From Pipra filicauda (Eukaryota > Chordata > Aves > Passeriformes > Pipridae): a stretch of 64,000 nt of DNA. Below the pieces are notes generated by a model, which was not told where the DNA came from, made no database searches, and saw nothing but the letters and a program-made list of their open reading frames with translations. The position numbers and the translations under genes are program-made. Position 1 is the stretch's first letter. Each line of letters starts with the position of its first letter. The DNA lies in contig NW_024104421.1 of NCBI RefSeq assembly GCF_003945595.2, positions 7,068,001-7,132,000 on the forward strand. The letters run 5' to 3'. This document shows, piece by piece, positions 1 to 12,930 of the stretch.

Positions 1-3000
1 CATCTGCAGCAATAATTCATTTTTCACTGAGGCAGTGACATACTAATCTATGGACCAGATGGAGTGGGGCCTTGGGCAATTGTAATCAAAGAGCAACAGC
101 CACAGTTTGAAGGAAAGAGATTCCCAGTTGGTTTCCTATTAAATGCTTCTATTTTCATTTTGTTTTGACTCAATTGTGTGCATCACCATGGCCCACTGAA
201 CACATCTGGCTGACATCTTAGATCACATACCCAGCACATTGCTGTGTTTGCTCAGTTTCACTCCTTCCAAAGTCAGTGGCAGTGCTCTGTGATGACAACT
301 TGTTTTATCCTTGCCCTTAGGTGGAGCTGGGGAAACAACAGAATCAGTTGCAGGCAAAGGCGGGCTGAGAAAATCCATCACTGTAATGATGAACCACATC
401 CATTCCTCTTCACCAGCAAAGTATCTTTGCCACTGTTGAAGCTAGAAGCTTAATTTGTCTTGGATGCTGGAGCACAAAATATGGCCACTTAGAACAAGTA
501 TAATCCCACCAAGTTACTATAACTTGATCCAGTTCAGTCCCTGCCAAAAGATACGTTCCCGTGTAATACTGGCAAGGACCTGTGCTTAGGAATTGTTACT
601 GGCCATTTCATCGGTCTGTGAAATAAAGATCTTAATGTTTTCAGGTACTGGTGAATGCATAAGTGCTCTTTGTGGTTTTTTTTCTTTTCTTTAACGTAAT
701 TAGTTTAACTAGAATAAAATCTGATATTCTGCTTTTTCATTGCCTCCCAGCTTTCGACTATTCCAAATTGCTCTTCCCATGAGAAAAGATGTTGCTGAAG
801 TTACAGATCTGGTCATACATACTGCTTCCTTACGTTTGGAAAGACATTAGAGAGTTCTTCCAAAAATGTGTTCTCTACAAACTCCATAGCATTTTCAGCA
901 GATGTATTTCAACAAGCTCTGTGGCCAGTTTGGTTTTGTACAGTTTCACATTGTATTTATCTTCCAGAAAGTTGCTAAGTAATATGGTTTTAATTTTTTA
1001 TTATTATTATTTTCTTGCTGTTAATTGGCATGCTAATTATGACACAGACATTGCTTTTAAATCCCGTGTCATTTCTTTCACTGCATACAGTGCATTTTCT
1101 TTGAATTCCTATCACATTGTGATCTGGTGTCAGTTCAAAGGCTGGCTTTGCTTTTCAGGCTGTTTAGACCTTCTTTTAACTTAATATGCTGCTTTAAGTT
1201 TCTATGATAAGATGTTGCTGGGGCAGTGTAAAACTCTAGGATTTGGCTAGGCTAGATTAGAACAGCCTTGTATTTTACCTTAAATGAAAGTGGTTTGAAC
1301 CACAGTAGCAAACTAGTGCTTGTTATCCCCGCTCTCCAAATGCACAGGCATTATTGACTCTATTTATATGACATCTTTGCTTCTTTGTTTTTTGCTTTCC
1401 CTTGCTAAGAACAGATGGGAAGGGTAATTTAAATACTGAATACCATAAGGTACCTGAAGTAAAGTAAGTTAAGGAAATACCGTAAGTGAAAGAATGAAGC
1501 ATTAAACCGCTAACAGGAGATTTACAATTAAGAATTAACAGAGAAGAAAAGCTTTGCCAAGAGACAGAAATCACTCACTCCAGAGTGAATCTTGCAGAGG
1601 ATGGACGGGACTCTGACATGACAAATGCACGGAGAATCCCCAGTCATAGAAAAGAGGAGACTCAAGATGTCAAACGTGTAAAACAGTTTATGGATTTATG
1701 CACACTGCAGCAGGTAACATAAGTTGGGATAATGTCCATTATATGATGAAAGAGGCAAGGAACACCAAACTTTACTTCGCTTCACAAAAAGACGTGAATA
1801 CCAACAGAAGGAATATATAGGATGGGTAACAAAAACAGGGATAGCACCACTTGCTTACATGAAAATTATACATAGTGAAAATGTACAACACAGCAGCCAA
1901 AGATGAAATGGTCTAACTGGAAATAAGTAGGATATTTATTTTTTAACTGTTATACAGAAGCATATGTGTTGCCAGAAATACTTCTGGAAGACACTTGTAG
2001 GAGAGTCACACATAGCAGAAAGTAAATGTGGAAAACAGAATGGACAGTGATAAGCTTATTAAGCACAAAGAAGTATGTGAACAAAACTGGAAAATAAATG
2101 AAAAATATATTGGAAAAGGCATAATTTGTAATGCTAACCCAGAAAAGATCTCAACTCCCTTAGCATCATGCTACTACGTGCTCCCTGCAGTTCTTGTCTT
2201 CAGGAAAGATACTCTTACGTCAGAGGCAAAGAGGGGATGTTGGTAGGATCACTGAATGGAGGATGTTAGAACAGGTACCATCACATTCATTTTTGTAGGG
2301 ACAAAGCACAGTTTCTTCTAGTGCCAGAACTGCCAGCTTAGCTGCAAGCAGAACAGAAAATTCTAGATAATGCAAATAATGCTTGGATAGATTACATTAA
2401 CATAAAAAGTTGAATGAGTATGTCACAGGCGAGATGACAGAGGAGAGCTTGTCCCCATAGACGAGGAAAATATATAAAGATTCATTGGGAAGGTTGGTAA
2501 CATTTGCCCCTAATCTAGCTGCTTGCAGCAACCACCTGGAGCACTGCTGCACGGTGATGTTTAATGGATGTGCAGTGTCAATATTAATACAGAGTCTGAG
2601 AAACTGAAGGAGTTGATTAGGGGACTCTATTCCAATGGTTCGCAGCACAAGAGTTAAGTAATTCACTTATTTCTCCAAGGACATTATTAGTGGTGCTGCA
2701 AAGCTATGCTCAAAGCTGCAAAACAATGACTTCTGTGCCACAGACACCAATGAAATGTGATATCCGTGTGTTCTAGTAAATAAGGAGATTTTGGGTTAAT
2801 TCACAGAAAACAGTGTTTGCTGAAATTGGCCATGTCACACTACTGAGATTGTCAAGCCAGTTCCTCTGGGCAATTCCTTCTTGCAGTTAAATGCACAGTT
2901 GGCAGGCATTTTGGGGGCCCAGACACACTCCCAGCTACCTGCCTGAAAATGCAGTGGGTGCAGCTTAGAATTACATTTAATATGCATTGATCTGACTCAG

Positions 3001-6000
3001 AAAAACAACCAACCAATACCCAAAGTTTTGTTCAACCTTGAACAAAAGAAGACTGAGATTGCCAGAGGGAGAGAGACTATAGAGAAAATAAATAACATTA
3101 TTAGCAGAATTACTATTAAAAATTATGTAGAAACTCTCATTAGTTAAGATCAAAATGGATGTGTGAAAGTCCTTCAGGGACTGAAAAATTGAAGGACCAG
3201 GAAAATATTCCATAGACCATTAAAGGCACTAGGGAAGTTGCTGTCACACAAGAGCAATGGGAGCTGGGCAAGGCATAAGGCAGAGCTCCTGAAAACCAGG
3301 CACAGTTTGATCTCTTGGACCTGTCAAAACCTCAGAGTTCATAACCCAATGTATTTATGGGAGTCCTGCTGAGTCCTGCCCCAGCTGACACATCCTGGGC
3401 TGTGGGGAACCATAGCTGCTTGCCTGCTCACACCCTGGGCAAGGCTTTGTCCCACAGCCTCACAAGTGGATGGGAGAGCCTGGACCAAGCATCAGTTACC
3501 AGGAATCTCACTGTAATGAAATGTGTATCCTGGTAATTTGGGAATAATTGTATCTTAGGTTAATAGCATTTGATATCTTCCCTCAACAAGTTTATTTACT
3601 CCACGACACAGTTCCTGTGTGTTAAACAGAAATCACCCTCAAGGTATCATCTAATTATCCTATCATCATTCTGCAAATCTGTTTCATATTACCAATAATC
3701 TTATTACTACAACTGCAACATTCATTAAGCAAATGGAGGACAATAAAAATACATACAATAATAGCAATAAAATTAAGTTTGAATCTCACAGTGAGTGATG
3801 GATAATTCTGGATCAGATTGTTCTCATAGATTTTTTTTCCCATTATTTTCTAAAAAAGGTTTAAATAGCTCAAGAAAACCCTATTTCAATTACCAGGTTC
3901 TCCTCTGGAGTCTGGCCATTCTATGTGACCCGGTTACCACAAAATGGCACAGTCAGGACCAGAAATGGTTTCAGAGCCTTCCCCTTGTGAGAAGGGAGAC
4001 CTCTCAGCAGAGACAACATTGCTGGATTCCCATGGCAAACACCAGTCCCCGAACAGGCCAACTGAACTCTGTGACAGTGATCCAACATCTCTTGGGTATG
4101 TCAGATGCTTCCAGGTGACATACTGAACGGTCTTGCATTGGACTGGGAAGCCATCCCTTTCTCCTTGACATGTAGTGGCTCCAGATGAGCAAAGCAAAAC
4201 CACAGATTTGTTCTGAGCCATCTGTATTTAAAAGATTTGGGACTTCATCCTCAGCTCGTGGGAGTAAATGGAAACACATTCATGAAGTGCAGATGGGTAG
4301 ATTTGAAGCTGTTCTTGCCTATCAGCTGTGCCAGGTTATATTCAGCTCTGTTACACCTGCACAGAGCCACTTGAACATGTATCAAAACAATTCCCATTCC
4401 TAGCTTTGATCCATGCTGTCTAGTCCAACAACAGATCATCATTTGTCTCACTGGAAAAATAACGGCTGACGAATGTAAGGGATTTTTTTCCAGCTGCAAA
4501 TGCATCAAAATATATCTGGAACATTTTATGGGTACATTGCACACCTGATAGAAACATCTATGACTGCTCCTCTCTGGGTACATCAAAAATATCCTCAGCC
4601 AACTTCACTATTTTTATCAACTCTACTCTTTATTTTATGTTCATTCTGGCCTGTTTGTTGGGTTTTTTTCCTGTGTATCACAGATGAGCTTGTGACCTCT
4701 TTGGTATGCTTAGCCAAATGGCCAAAGAAGAACTATCCAGCCCCTGAAGTACAGTAGGTCCCATTAAATCAGTGAGGGGATGGGATGTTATATACATCTG
4801 TGTATGTGCAAATTGCTGTGTGAGAGAAGACCAAGGCAGAGAGAGGAGCCTGGATGTAGTTTGGACTCCAGAGAGGCTGCTGGTCATTGCCTTTCTGTGC
4901 TGGCCCAGCGCCTTCCTAGTCTGTATTCCTCCAAATAACTGACATCTCTCTTTGTTTTAATATGCAAGTTGGCATTTAGCTCAATAATTCAGTACTACTA
5001 CTGCAAATATAATAAAAAGGAAATACAGAGATACCCAGGTACATTTTTTAGCAAAATGGGCAAAGGGATAACAAATAAGGGGTTTTAAAAATATAAAACT
5101 CTCCTAGATCCTTAAAGAAAGAATAAAATGGGAAGTTGAAGGATAATATCACACCCCTGCTGGTATGACAGCCTGTAAATCTCTTGTCCTTTTCTCATTC
5201 ATGTTGTGTGACCCTCTTGTCTGGGCTACCCTGGCCTGTGACTGTGCTCCTGTAGAGAAATACATCACAGAAGATGTATGCTGCCAGTTTTAGGAGAAAT
5301 GAGGCAGGTCCCAGGCCACGGGTGCTCCCACTATGCTGCTCAAAGTGGTGCAAGTCTTCTGGTATGTGAGGAGGAACAAGAGGTCAAAGCTCCCCCTGTC
5401 CTGAATTGCATGCTGACAGTATTTGTTCTGCAGCAGTCCTGTCTGGGCTCAGTCAGGAAATGCAAAAATGCAGTCAACTTAGGGAAAAAAGCAACGTGTG
5501 CCCCTGGTTTAGTGTTTGTGATGTGGTTGGGAGCGATCTGCAAGCCCAGTGCTCTGCTTGGCTGCACATTCCACTCAGGACCCTGTTTCATCCTCTTCCT
5601 GTCTCCTTACTCTGCCTGGCGCTGCTGAGAGGGGGGCTTCTGATCTCCAACACCCTCACACTGCTTAATGGGGGCTCCCCAGGATGCAGAATTTGTAGGA
5701 GATCTCTTTCCAGCCAACCCTCCTTGGGGCTGCAGGAGGGAGCTGGGACAGAGCAATACTTTACCAGCTCTCACTGTGGTTCGCAAATTTGGAATGAACC
5801 ATGAGAAACTGGAAATCAGTAGTGTGGTTCCCCTCCTGGCCATTCTCTTGGTGAGATAGAAGCTAAGCTGCAGACCTTGGGAATCGGGTTTGCCCTCAAC
5901 CTCCTCTGGTCTCTGCAAGCAAAAGGTGGGTGTTTTCCAAACTGGCAGGAGTGAATGTGACAGCAAAGGAGAAATGAGAGGAAGGAGAACAAAGGGCTCT

Positions 6001-7750
6001 GCATAGAGGTGACATCCTTGAGGGCAGAGCTGGCTAGCTGAGACCTTGGTCTGTTTGCACCAGTGGTGCTATTTGTGGCTGGATGCAGACAACAGTGAGG
6101 CAGTAAAAGGCCTTTTATTTAAGGTGCTGACACCTCAGGAGAAAATGAGAAAAAGAAAGGTGCTAAAAGAAAAATACATTGCTTTTCATTCTTCTGTCCT
6201 CTCACTTCTTCCTTAAATTTTATGGGATGAACTCGCTCAATTTAAGTACTTGTCAGCAAAGGTCTGACAGGACAATCAAGAGCCATCCTCAGTGCCAGTT
6301 GGGAACATTTCCCAGGGGCCAAGCACCGGCAGCCACCTCAGCACGGCCTGGAGGTAGAGCACTGCTCCCCTCCTCCTTTTCCTCTCTCCCCAGGCAGGCT
6401 AAGCAGTGAACCTGGTGCACGACCTCCTGCACTCCCATTATAAAGTCCTGTGAGACCCCAGGCCACAGGACCACACTCTGTGTTCACAAATAGATGAGCA
6501 CGTTCCTAATAAATGTGCAGCTCAGATCTAGCTCTACAGAGAAGTCGTGGGGCTGGTGAAAATTAATTTGTTGTTACTGGCAAAATGGCAAAAAGGGACT
6601 CTTTTTACAGTCTGGGACTATGCCACCTGGCAACATTTGTGCAGCACTACCTCAGTAGATTTCACAATAAGCTCTTGCAGATGTTAGCCTCTATTCCTGC
6701 TTACTGGTGGGCAAAGCAAGGCAGGCAGGTGGGTTGCAAGGTTTCCTGCGAGGCCATTCTGGGTGGTGCTGTTACAGCTGGAGGAGGAAGGAAAGCCTGG
6801 CTGACTGCCCGTCCTGAAATGCTGCTTCCCTCTGGGCATCTTCCCCTCTCTGCAGATGTGTTTCAACTTGCCAGGTGTATTTTGGGAGCATTCAGATCCT
6901 GTCTCAGATAACGTGGATCTCCATCGCAACCATGAACGTTCCCATATCGTCCTCCCTGGTGGGCTCCTCTTGGGGACTCAGTCCCAGAGCAAAGATCTCA
7001 ACAACGACAGAGCCTCCCGGATGAAAGGAAGAGCCACTGCGACGTACCTTTGGCAGGAGCGGCAATGACAGCTGTGATGGGCAAAGGTGTCACCCAGGAC
7101 ACAGAGCTGCTGCTGCCACCTGCATCCCCTGGCTTGGCTGGGCCTCCTGGGACACTGTGCATCTTCAAGGAAAAAGCTGAGCTCTGAACATAGTATTTTT
7201 AGACTGGTTTCCTAAGGAAATGAAGGTTCTGTCGCTTCATGTCTGTCCATCTGTCCCCATCAACCCTTGAATACGCGGGCTATTTGCAAACAAGTTTGAT
7301 GGAGCACTAGAATTCTCAAAAATATTTAAATTTCTGTTTGTGAAAGTTGGTAGCTGGGAAGAGACAAAAAGTGCAAGGTAATGCATGAATCTCCAGGTGA
7401 CAGAAGGGAAGGAAGGAAGGACTCAGCAGTCACCTGTTCTGTTTGAAAGCTCTTCATAAACCTCAGCACATGGTATTTCTTGCTGCAAACATTGTGAGTA
7501 GAGAATTCCCAAAGGGAACGAGCTACATTAAATGAAGCAGAAGCTGCAGCCTGTCAGAGACACCCCAAATGTAAAAAGTCTGAGAAGTCAAGGCTTTGTT
7601 CACTGCACAGAGCAACACGTTTCACTGTCGGCCTCCTTTTCTCTGACAGGTTTGCAGCAAGCTTGTAAGAAACCATAACAGAAGGAAATCTGCCTTGCTG
7701 TGAAGGTGGATATTCGTTTTTGTTCCATGTTTTACCTACCCATTGAGGGC

Positions 7751-7778
7751 ATGTGTGTGTGCCTGTGTGTGTGTGTGT
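7751..7778. repeat. (GT)n microsatellite
   Basis: ATGTGTGTGTGCC is followed by about seven more GT units. This is a simple sequence repeat with one interruption, in non-coding DNA. The open frame that starts here (many alternating C and V/A residues) is a product of the repeat. Confidence 0.8.
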
Positions 7779-10700
7779 TCTATTTATGAGGCATTAGAAG
7801 GCATGGAAGTACTAAGTGGCTTTCTGTGCACAGTGGTTTCGAATATGTATGGCCAGCTCCAAGTACTGACTGTCACTATGAAGACCTTGCCTTTGTGTTT
7901 TATTCCCTTCTCTCCTTTGGCTGCCACTGCCTTTCCAAATGCTCCTTATATCAGGGTTTATTATTTCTGCCTTTATGTTCCTGGCATGCATTTTGAGTAT
8001 TGCTGTGAACAGTTAGCAAAAGCCTAAGCAGGATCCTTAGTGCCTTCAGTTCTCCTAATACTTCCCGAAATACCCACCATCATCTTTGGCTGAAAGGGTT
8101 GTCTCTGGGGAGCTGAGCAGTGGAGAGATGATGGCCCAAAGCTTAGACTCTGTGACCTCTTTCTGACCCTATCTGCTGGCAGTAGAGCTCTCATGCCGCT
8201 GGGCATGCCCTTGGGCCACCAGCTCATTTCCTGGTAAAGAGCTGAGCTCTGTCAGAGGGCTTTGCTATCACAGCCAATGCAGGCTTCACTCTGAGCAGCC
8301 AGCTCCAGGTGACATCCTTGCTCCCTGTGACATCCACTTTGAATTTCAGAACTGAGAAGACCAAGGGTTTATGTGAGGATGGGAAGAAATAGCGGGGAAT
8401 TAAGCAGACAACGGAAGAGTGCAGTTTTTTACAAAGAAACGGTCAGTGGTCAACATTTGCTGGTCAATAGAAGCTGCAGAGTAGCAGAGAGAGGGTGTTT
8501 GAGGCATGCTGGGGACGCTGGGCCAAGCCAGTGGCCTGTGTGGTGACCTCTGGGGTGGCAGCAGCCTCTGTCACTGCTGGCTGCAGACAGGCTCGCTGCT
8601 TTGTTTGGCATAGGTTAGCAGGCTGATAAAATCATTGTTGAGCTGGCATAGTTCTTCCACTTCTGTCTCATGAAAATGAATAAGACCATACTCCCTCTGA
8701 GCAGGGAAGGAGCAAAAATTTTAGTAAATGTAGCTTGTTAGGTGGTCTGGTTTTGGTCTCTGCAGAAAAAGAGCTCAACCATGACTCTTTAGAGGGCCCC
8801 TGGGGAAGAGCCCAATAATGTAACAGAATAATGAGTGTCGACCTAGAATGCATTTCATTACCAGCATCCTCACCCCACGAAGCCCCAGCCTGCTGCAGTT
8901 ATCATGTGTGTCTGACAAGAAAGGTCACCCTGAGATCATCCTGCCTCTGAAACAGAACAGTTGCATTTCAGTGAGGGGGTTCTCGCTCCTGGGTGGGCAC
9001 AAAACATTAGCAGATACTCAAGGGAAAGCTGCACTTTGGGGTGCTGCTCAGTGACATAGTGAGGGATTTCTCTGCTCTGAAGAACTGGAGTTGTTGCCCC
9101 CTGTCCCTCTGTTCGACCTGCCAAGGCCCCACTGTGTTGCAGAGGAAGCTGACAAGAGGATTTCTTTCTCCTAAATGTAATTCTGAAAATTTTCACTACT
9201 TTCCTTTCTAATTCAGTAGTTACAGCTGGAATCTTGAATAGATGGTGCTAATCCAAAGCAGGAACTGGACCATGAGAGATGAGCGCTCCTGCTACACTTC
9301 CCAAACTGTGAGCTGCCAAGTCCAGCTGCCCAGCATGGCAGGGGGGAAGTGTCTGTGTAAGGCAACCTCAGCCCTTGTCTTCCTGACTGAGACAGCCTAA
9401 CAAGGGCACAGCAAGCCCCTGCTCTGCCATGGGCAGCTTGGGTGATGTTGAGGTATTCAAATCCCTCTATTCTCCGTTCCGTCTGTGGTGAACTACAGTT
9501 AATGAATCTTCCCTTGTCTCACTTGCTGTCTGCTTTGTTTAGCTGGATTGCAGGCTTCTGTGTGATCCTATGGCTCTGCCTGATATATCCTCTCCGGACA
9601 AAGAGCCAGACCCCAGGACATGAGCAGCAGCCTGCAAAGCACCACAGAGCTGGCAGCAGCAGGGCTGAGCAACCCAGGCACTGCAGGGAGTAACTGTGCA
9701 CTGGGGGGTTAAAATTCAGCCCTCAAGTGGCTAATGCAAACCTGGAAGTTTATGCGCAATTTTTTCTTGAAGTCGGGCCACTCTTTCTGCAATGCAGGCC
9801 TTTCCACGACAGCATCTCTAGCTCAACCTTGAAGGAGCAGCTGGCTCCTTACATTCATGTTCTTCTTCCCTCTTTCCTGCACAAGCACTGAGCAGCTGAG
9901 CCCTCTGCCCTGGCGGTCACACTCCTGAGGCCTTCCGTGCCATTGCTGCCACGAGAGAGGGCACCTGCTTTCCCCCTTGCCACAAAGCAAGCTCTGCTGA
10001 CTTCCATTTTTAGCACTGATGAATCATGTTGCCTCTGCTGATGGCAGAGGGCAAAGACCTGAGCAGCCCCGACCACTGGCGTTGGCTGCTAAACCGGAGA
10101 GGTTTTGTTCTGGGTGGGCGGCTGTGCCTGCTGGCACAGGCAGGAGTAGGCAAGGAGAGGAGACTTTTAATCAAAAGGGTTTTAATACCTCATGGTGCTG
10201 GATATGCCACTATAAAACCTTTGCTCCCTTCATTTGCCTTGTGGGGGTTGTCAGCTTCTGCACCCCCCGTGCAGAAGCTCTTCCCCACTCCTGCTCTCCA
10301 CTTTGCCCCACAGACTTTATTCAGAGGAGCAGGCAGGGCATAAGCACGAGTAAAACAAGTGGGTTCTCTTGAAATGTGGCAAAAATAGGCACATTCTTTG
10401 AGTTCTGTGTTTAGTAAATCACCAAGATTTCTCCCTTCTTCAGCCATTTCTGGCAGGGAAGAGGTCAAGGAATTTATGCCAGTACTGATGAGGTTTCTGA
10501 CAGAGAATTTCCTTTTATGCCTCTCCATTCTGACCTGTCATTTCCTTACTGCAGCTGATATTTTAGAGAGAACTTCTTTGGGGGCAGGAAGGACTCCATC
10601 CTGAGAACTGCAGGAGAATGTTTGCAGTTGCTACAACCCAAAGTCTGTCACTAAAAAAACAGTCAGCTTGGGAAGAACCATCAGCCACCTGTCAGGATGT

Positions 10701-11351
10701 TTTAGGTGCCTCCTTATTTTTGACTGTCAGGTCTTGAGAGGTACAATGCTTAAATCAGGTAAGAAGAGCCAACACAGACAGTTTTAATATTTAACACCAT
10801 AACCCACAAAATAATCATGTACTAAAAACACCTTGCCATTATTTTTTGTAATAGTTTAGTTCTAGGTTAATTCATTTTAAACTCACTGATTAAAAAAAAA
10901 AAAAGTTGTGGTTTTCTCTCCTATCTACTCTTTTGCTTTTCTTCTGCTAGGACAGTTGCAAGTACTTTTGTCTATTTCTTTTTTTTTTTATACATTTGAG
11001 GTAGTTTTTGTACCTTTCCATTTGTTATGAATACGCTGACCTTTGGGTGTTCAGTCTGGGACACCTGCAGCCCGAGTCTAGTTGCACACTCCAAGCCGTA
11101 CAGAAAATGCGTGTCCCATGTGCTGTTGTTGGCCTGAGGATTCAAGTGCAATGAGGAAGCACTAATATCAGTGCAGAGCTGTGCCTGCCAGGTTTCCCAA
11201 AGCCCTCACAGCTGAGCACTAGAAACCCGACAGGCTGTGTTCCATATTTGGTTTTAGTTGTTTATTTACTGGGGGAAGGTGGGAGCTAAACTACTGTGAT
11301 GTCTTTATACATTTCAATCAAATCACAGACTTCAACACACAAAGAGATTAA

Positions 11352-11393
11352 TGGTGTTAGAGTACTTAGAGTACATGCAGTACTCTAACACCA
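11352..11393. repeat. Perfect 15-bp inverted repeat (hairpin)
   Basis: The left arm TGGTGTTAGAGTACT (11,352-11,366) is the exact reverse complement of the right arm AGTACTCTAACACCA (11,379-11,393). The 12-base loop itself contains another copy of AGAGTAC. The surrounding DNA shows no transposase or longer terminal repeat. It could be a small foldback element or a chance duplication-inversion. Confidence 0.85.
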
Positions 11394-12544
11394 AGGCTCC
11401 AGCAGGAATCAATCTTTTCTATGGCAGGCAGAAAACCTCCTCATAAATAGTCAGGTTGAGATACTGGTTGTGTTTGTAATGTTTCGTATGCTGTTTCTGA
11501 TCAGAAGCCATCTAATCTTCATTACTGCTGGTTTTAAAAGAGCATTTCCACTACCCTATAGCTCAGAGGCCACCCACCTTCCAGTTATGCTCTTTGTCCT
11601 CCATCCTTCAGCCGAGCATGGGCATTGGTGAGAGGTGTCCAGCTCCGCTCCTGACACAAGCAGACACAGCCGCTTAAAACACACAACATGATTTTTTTTA
11701 TTTGTTTAATCAGTTTACATTCCACAACTGACAGTTTACTTATTTATTTTTTAATTTTCCATGAACAAGTTGTTTAGTTAGTTACCAGACAAGTTTTTAA
11801 TTGATGGAAATACAATATTCTGTGCCAATCTGGATAAAACTAAAACCAAACAAAATCAAAACGAAAGGAAAATTGTAAGATGTAGCCAGTTTTTTGGCAA
11901 AGTCCTGTGATGCTTTCTGCAACTTTTGTCTTTCAAAGTTATGGGGGTTTGTTCATTCCCCCTGTTAGTTCCCTGATCTCAACCCTGCCACTAAAATGTT
12001 CCTTCAGGGCTACAGTCCTGCAAACACTGATGCACGTACACAAACACCCATGTGTCTGCAGATTAGCACCTTGGATTAACAGAACAAGAAATTTGGGGTT
12101 GTTCCACGTTTAAAACAACTTCTGTTCACCTCTGCTGCAACAGATTACAGGAAGAAATGGAAAAGTACAACACACTTGATAAGATGTCACATTACTTGTG
12201 AAATTAGCCACCACACTCACATCTCACCAGAAGGACCTAACGCAATAGTCAGTGGTTGTTGATGTATTGTTAGCACCGATGGCCACAGGAGCCACTTTGC
12301 CTCTTGCAGCAGCACAAAAGTCCCAACCTTGCAGGACATGTCACTCTCAATTACTTCTGACAAATGGATGCTACTACCCAAGACTCATTAAACTCTGCAT
12401 GTATTGGCTAAAAAGTGCTCCACTTGGTTGAGCAGCTGCATACACAGTTCAAATATTCTCGACAGTGCCCAAAACATAATCAGAAATGGACACTGTTTTG
12501 GATTTTTCAAAATATGCTGAAATTTAATATATTTCAATGTAATT

Positions 12545-12650
12545 CCCAATCTAGCAAAGCACTTAGGCATGTGCCTAGCTTTGAGCATGGCATCCTTAAT
12601 GGGACCTTTATGTTTGAAATTAGGCAAGTGCTTTGTGGGATCAAAGCTCT
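12545..12650. repeat. Ancient palindromic amniote repeat, copy 1
   Basis: The left part reads GCAAAGCACTTAGGCATGTG, then CCTAGCTTTGAGCATGG. The right part returns as AATGGGACC...AAATTAGGCAAGTGCTTTGTGGGATC, an imperfect inverted copy. I recognise this module (AGCAAAGCACTTAAGCATGTG and its complement around AATGGGAC) as an old, dispersed, MITE-like palindrome seen in reptile and bird genomes. I cannot give its database name. Both strands stay open here only because of the palindrome. Confidence 0.6.
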
Positions 12651-12734
12651 GTAGCAGTGCTCTGAAGAAGTCAGGATCCTGAGCGTCCTAATCCTGGGTT
12701 TCATATTTACAGCCACTGCAGATTTGAATAAACC

Positions 12735-12830
12735 AGCTACAGTCTGGATTTTCAAAAGTGCTGAAAACAGAAGGCTCCACCTGCAGCTGGTAGAAGTTGT
12801 GAGGGGGCATCAAATCACTAAACATCTGGT
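12735..12830. repeat. Possible second old palindromic repeat
   Basis: GGATTTTCAAAAGTGCTGAA is followed by GGCTCCACCTGCAGCTGGTAGAAGTTG-type sequence (given in parts). This resembles another old amniote palindrome built on TTTTCAGAAGTGCTGAGCA. The right arm is badly eroded. The call is from memory only. Confidence 0.35.
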
Positions 12831-12839
12831 CTTTTCCCA

Positions 12840-12930
12840 GGCTTTTGGCTTCCCATCTCCAAAATGGCTAAAATACCTACCTGCCTCAGACAGGTCTGAT
12901 GTGACTCATACTTGTAAAATTTTCTAAAGA
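12840..12930 (+). repeat. MIR/L2-like SINE tail remnant
   Basis: CCCATCTCCAAAATGGCTAA, then TACCTACCTGCCTCA, then GATGTGACTCATACTTGTAAA match the general pattern of the MIR/L2 3' region (CCCATCTGTAAAATGGGATA, ACCTACCTCA, TGTGAGGAT, ATGTAAA). The fragment is short and diverged, and directly follows the palindromic repeats. Confidence 0.45.

Noticed and set aside
6856..7068. Frame after a CTGCAG acceptor-like site with somewhat raised CpG
   Set aside because: The donor end is poor and there is no family likeness; not enough to call an exon.
12388..12654. Overlapping 79-residue open frames on both strands
   Set aside because: Mirror openness is explained by the palindromic repeat; not coding.
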